From positions 1 to 7,616 of the forward strand of contig CANPWI010000069.1 in assembly GCA_947584125.1 (NCBI GenBank): 7,616 bases of DNA. Reading direction: 5' to 3'. The notes under the pieces were generated by a model. That model was not told where the DNA came from and made no database searches. It saw only the letters and a list, made by a program, of their open reading frames with translations. This DNA comes from an uncultured Clostridia bacterium. Lineage in GTDB: Bacteria > Bacillota > Clostridia > TANB77 > CAG-508. Below, piece after piece: positions 5,261 through 7,616 of the stretch (positions within the stretch are counted from its first letter, which is position 1; the number at the start of each line of letters is the position of its first letter). The translations under genes were made by a program, and so were the position numbers.

Positions 5261-7498
5261 TTAAATTTTTTCATGAATTGTTCTATTAATAACATCTAAT
5301 TGTTGTTCTCTAGTTAATTTTGTAAAGTTTACAGCATAACCAGAAACACGAATAGTAAGTTGTGGATATTTTTCTGGATGTTCCATAGCATCTACTAATA
5401 ATTCTCTATCAAAAACATTTACATTTATATGATGTCCTTCTTGAATAAAGAAACCATCTAGCATAGAAACTAAATTATTTATTTGTGTTTCAATATCTTT
5501 TCCAAGAGTATTAGGAGAGATAGAGAATGTATATGAAATTCCATCTTCAGAATAAGTGTAAGGAAGTTTTGCTATTGAATTCATAACAGCTAAAGCTCCA
5601 TTTGTATCTCTTCCATGAAGAGGGTTTGCACCAGGTCCAAAAGGTGCTCCAGCTCTTCTACCATCAGGTGTATTTCCTGTTGCTTTTCCATAAACTACAT
5701 TAGATGTAATAGTTAAAATAGACATTGTTGTTTTTGCATTTCTATAAGTATGATGTTTTCTTAGTTTTCCTATAAATGTTTTAACTAAATCTACAGCTAT
5801 TTGGTCAACTCTATCATCATCATTTCCAAATTTAGGGTAGTCACCTTCAATTTCATAATCTACTGCTAAACCTGTATCATCACGAACTACTTTTACTTTT
5901 GCATATTTAATAGCAGATAAAGAATCTGCAACAACAGAAAGTCCTGCAATACCACAAGCCATAGTTCTTAAAATATCTTTATCATGAAGTGCCATTTCTA
6001 AAGCTTCATAAGAATATTTATCATGCATATAATGAATAGCATTTAATGCTTTAATATATATTTTTGCTACATAATCCATCATTGTATCAAATTTTTCCAT
6101 AACCTCATCATAATTTAAATATTCTGAAGTAATAGGCTCATATCTTGGTGTTACTTGTTTACCTGTTATTTCATCTCTACCACCATTAATTGCATAAAGA
6201 AGAGTTTTTGCAAGATTTGCTCTAGCACCAAAAAATTGCATTTGTTTACCAATTTCCATAGCTGAAACACAACAAGCAATTCCATAATCATCACCGAAAA
6301 ATTTTCTCATTAAATCGTCATTTTCATATTGAATAGAAGATGTTTTTATAGATAACTCTGTAGTAAATCTTTTAAATCCAGTAGGTAAATTTTTAGACCA
6401 TAAAACTGTTAAGTTTGGTTCTGGTGCTGGACCTAATGTAGTTAATGTATGAAGAACTCTAAATGAGTTTTTAGTAACAAGTGTTCTTCCATCAATACCC
6501 ATACCACCTATAGATTCTGTTACCCAAACAGGGTCACCACTAAATAATTCATTATATTCAGGAGTTCTTAAAAATCTAACAAGTCTTAATTTCATAACAA
6601 AATGATCCATTAATTCTTGAACTTCTTCTTCAGTTATAGTTCCATTTTTTAAATCTCTTTCAAAGTAAATATCTAAAAATGTTGATGTTCTACCAATACT
6701 CATAGCAGCACCATTTTGGTCTTTTATTGCTCCTAAATATGCAAAATATAACCATTGAACAGCTTCTTTTGAATTACTTGCAGGCATAGAAATATCAAAT
6801 CCATAACTTGAAGCCATATTTTTAAGTTTATTTAATGCTTTAATTTGTTCACTAATTTCTTCACGATTTCTTATAACCTCTTCATTAAAACAATCAATAT
6901 CAATTAAAGAAAGCTCATGTTTCTTTTCTTCTATTAAAGCATCTACACCATATAATGCAACCCTTCTATAATCTCCAATAATTCTACCACGACCATATCC
7001 ATCTGGAAGACCAGTTATTAAGTGAGAACTTCTTGCTGCTCTTATATCAGGAGTGTATACACTAAAAACTCCATCATTATGTGTTTTTCTAATGTTGTTA
7101 AAAATGTAATCAACATCACTATCAACTTTTCTATCATAAGCTTCACAAGATTTTTCTACAATTTTAATTCCTCCAAAAGGCATAATAGCTCTTTTTAGAG
7201 GACTATCAGTTTGAAGACCTACAATTTGTTCTAAATCTTTTTCAATATAACCAGCATCATAAGCATCAATTCCAGATATAGTTTTTGTATCTATATCTAA
7301 AACAGAACCTTTAGACTCTTTTTCTTTTTTATATAAGTCTAAAACCTTATCCCATAATTGTTTTGTTCTTTCAGTAGCAGATGCTAAAAAGCTTGAATCA
7401 CCTTCATAAGGTGTGTAGTTAGTTTGAATGAAATTTCTAACATTAATTTCAGTTTCCCAATCACCTTTATTAAATCCTTCCCATTGTTTATATTCCAT
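5261..7498 (-). CDS. pflB: Pyruvate formate-lyase (formate C-acetyltransferase)
   Basis: A glycyl-radical enzyme that converts pyruvate and CoA to acetyl-CoA and formate without producing NADH; cytoplasmic and destroyed by oxygen when active. The 745-residue product has adjacent active-site cysteines C409-C410 (GIACCVSAM) and the radical glycine G720 in RVSGYAVNF near the C-terminus, equivalent to C418/C419 and G734 of E. coli. The Cys-Cys pair distinguishes true PFL from single-Cys glycyl-radical dehydratases and decarboxylases. Length and N-terminal sequence are typical. The start is ATG at 7498, with GGAGG (7508-7504) 5 bases upstream; an in-frame ATG at 7510 overlaps the SD and would add only MEVF. 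A good promoter lies 60-90 bases upstream. It is followed by its activase, and its acetyl-CoA product is the substrate of AdhE at the other end of the window. Confidence 0.98.
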   Translation of the reverse strand: MEYKQWEGFNKGDWETEINVRNFIQTNYTPYEGDSSFLASATERTKQLWDKVLDLYKKEKESKGSVLDIDTKTISGIDAYDAGYIEKDLEQIVGLQTDSPLKRAIMPFGGIKIVEKSCEAYDRKVDSDVDYIFNNIRKTHNDGVFSVYTPDIRAARSSHLITGLPDGYGRGRIIGDYRRVALYGVDALIEEKKHELSLIDIDCFNEEVIRNREEISEQIKALNKLKNMASSYGFDISMPASNSKEAVQWLYFAYLGAIKDQNGAAMSIGRTSTFLDIYFERDLKNGTITEEEVQELMDHFVMKLRLVRFLRTPEYNELFSGDPVWVTESIGGMGIDGRTLVTKNSFRVLHTLTTLGPAPEPNLTVLWSKNLPTGFKRFTTELSIKTSSIQYENDDLMRKFFGDDYGIACCVSAMEIGKQMQFFGARANLAKTLLYAINGGRDEITGKQVTPRYEPITSEYLNYDEVMEKFDTMMDYVAKIYIKALNAIHYMHDKYSYEALEMALHDKDILRTMACGIAGLSVVADSLSAIKYAKVKVVRDDTGLAVDYEIEGDYPKFGNDDDRVDQIAVDLVKTFIGKLRKHHTYRNAKTTMSILTITSNVVYGKATGNTPDGRRAGAPFGPGANPLHGRDTNGALAVMNSIAKLPYTYSEDGISYTFSISPNTLGKDIETQINNLVSMLDGFFIQEGHHINVNVFDRELLVDAMEHPEKYPQLTIRVSGYAVNFTKLTREQQLDVINRTIHEKI

Positions 7499-7560
7499 AA
7501 AAACCTCCATTCTAGCAAATTTATATTGCTTATCATAATTTTTTTATAACATACGATTAT

Positions 7561-7589
7561 ATAATAGCATAACCATTATTTTATATCAA
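7561..7589 (-). promoter_or_regulatory. Sigma-A-type promoter of the pflB-pflA operon
   Basis: The minus strand has TTGATA (7589-7584), a 17-base spacer and TATTAT (7566-7561), with TG one base before the -10 hexamer. Both hexamers are one mismatch or nearly so from consensus, and the spacing is ideal. The predicted leader is about 55 bases. Within it, a 5-base inverted repeat AGCAA/TTGCT (7514-7530) lies just upstream of the SD but is too short to interpret. The sequence beyond about 7600 is cut off, so upstream regulator sites cannot be assessed. Confidence 0.75.
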
Positions 7590-7616
7590 TATTTATTTTT
7601 GAAAAAAATTGTGAAA

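Noticed and set aside
7514..7530. Hairpin AGCAA/TTGCT in the pflB leader near the SD
   Set aside because: Five base pairs around a 7-base loop is expected by chance; no flanking extension.
7609..7616. Half-site TTGTGAAA upstream of pflB, possible Rex or CRP/FNR-type operator
   Set aside because: Only one half is visible before the window ends, and it does not match the Rex consensus TTGTTAA closely. A single half-site is not evidence.
1..7616. CRISPR array, insertion sequence, prophage, toxin-antitoxin or defence system
   Set aside because: No spaced direct repeats, transposase, terminal repeats or unknown gene clusters are present. All but one of the six genes belong to well-known metabolic families.

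Overview
The window is AT-rich DNA with tightly packed genes, Shine-Dalgarno (SD) sites of the AAAGGA/GGAGG type and ordinary TGG tryptophan codons. It carries oxygen-sensitive fermentation genes: glycyl-radical pyruvate formate-lyase, its activase, and a bifunctional AdhE. Together these suggest a low-GC anaerobic or facultative Bacillota, most likely an uncultured clostridial type. The sequence alone does not fix the genus. I see no mobile element, tRNA, rRNA or CRISPR array, and no intergenic gap reaches 300 bases.

Layout: the plus strand holds one gene, the 3' part of adhE (1-2037), which enters from the left edge without its N-terminal third of the aldehyde dehydrogenase domain. It converges on dapB. 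The two stop codons lie at mirror positions in a 50-base, nearly perfect palindrome that looks like a shared bidirectional terminator. All other genes read leftward on the minus strand in the order pflB (7498-5261), pflA (5204-4482), dapA (4370-3486), an HD-domain phosphohydrolase (3374-2838), dapB (2819-2064). A sigma-A-type promoter precedes pflB. A GC-rich hairpin with a poor T-tail lies between pflB and pflA, and a weak T-tract terminator follows pflA. An 18-base palindrome with TATAAT at both ends lies before dapA, and an extended -10 promoter lies before the HD gene.

How the genes work together: PflA installs the glycyl radical on PflB, which splits pyruvate with CoA into acetyl-CoA and formate. 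AdhE then reduces acetyl-CoA through acetaldehyde to ethanol, regenerating NAD+. This is the formate/ethanol branch of mixed-acid fermentation. DapA and DapB perform the first two committed steps of the diaminopimelate/lysine pathway, which feeds cell-wall peptidoglycan and protein. The HD protein between them has a full set of metal-binding residues but an unknown substrate. Its placement in the dap group is the main functional question here.

The window is mostly conventional housekeeping metabolism; I do not see a new multi-gene system. The most interesting signals are the mirrored stop codons in the shared terminator, a well-placed internal ribosome binding site at the domain junction of adhE, and the HD gene placed between dapA and dapB.
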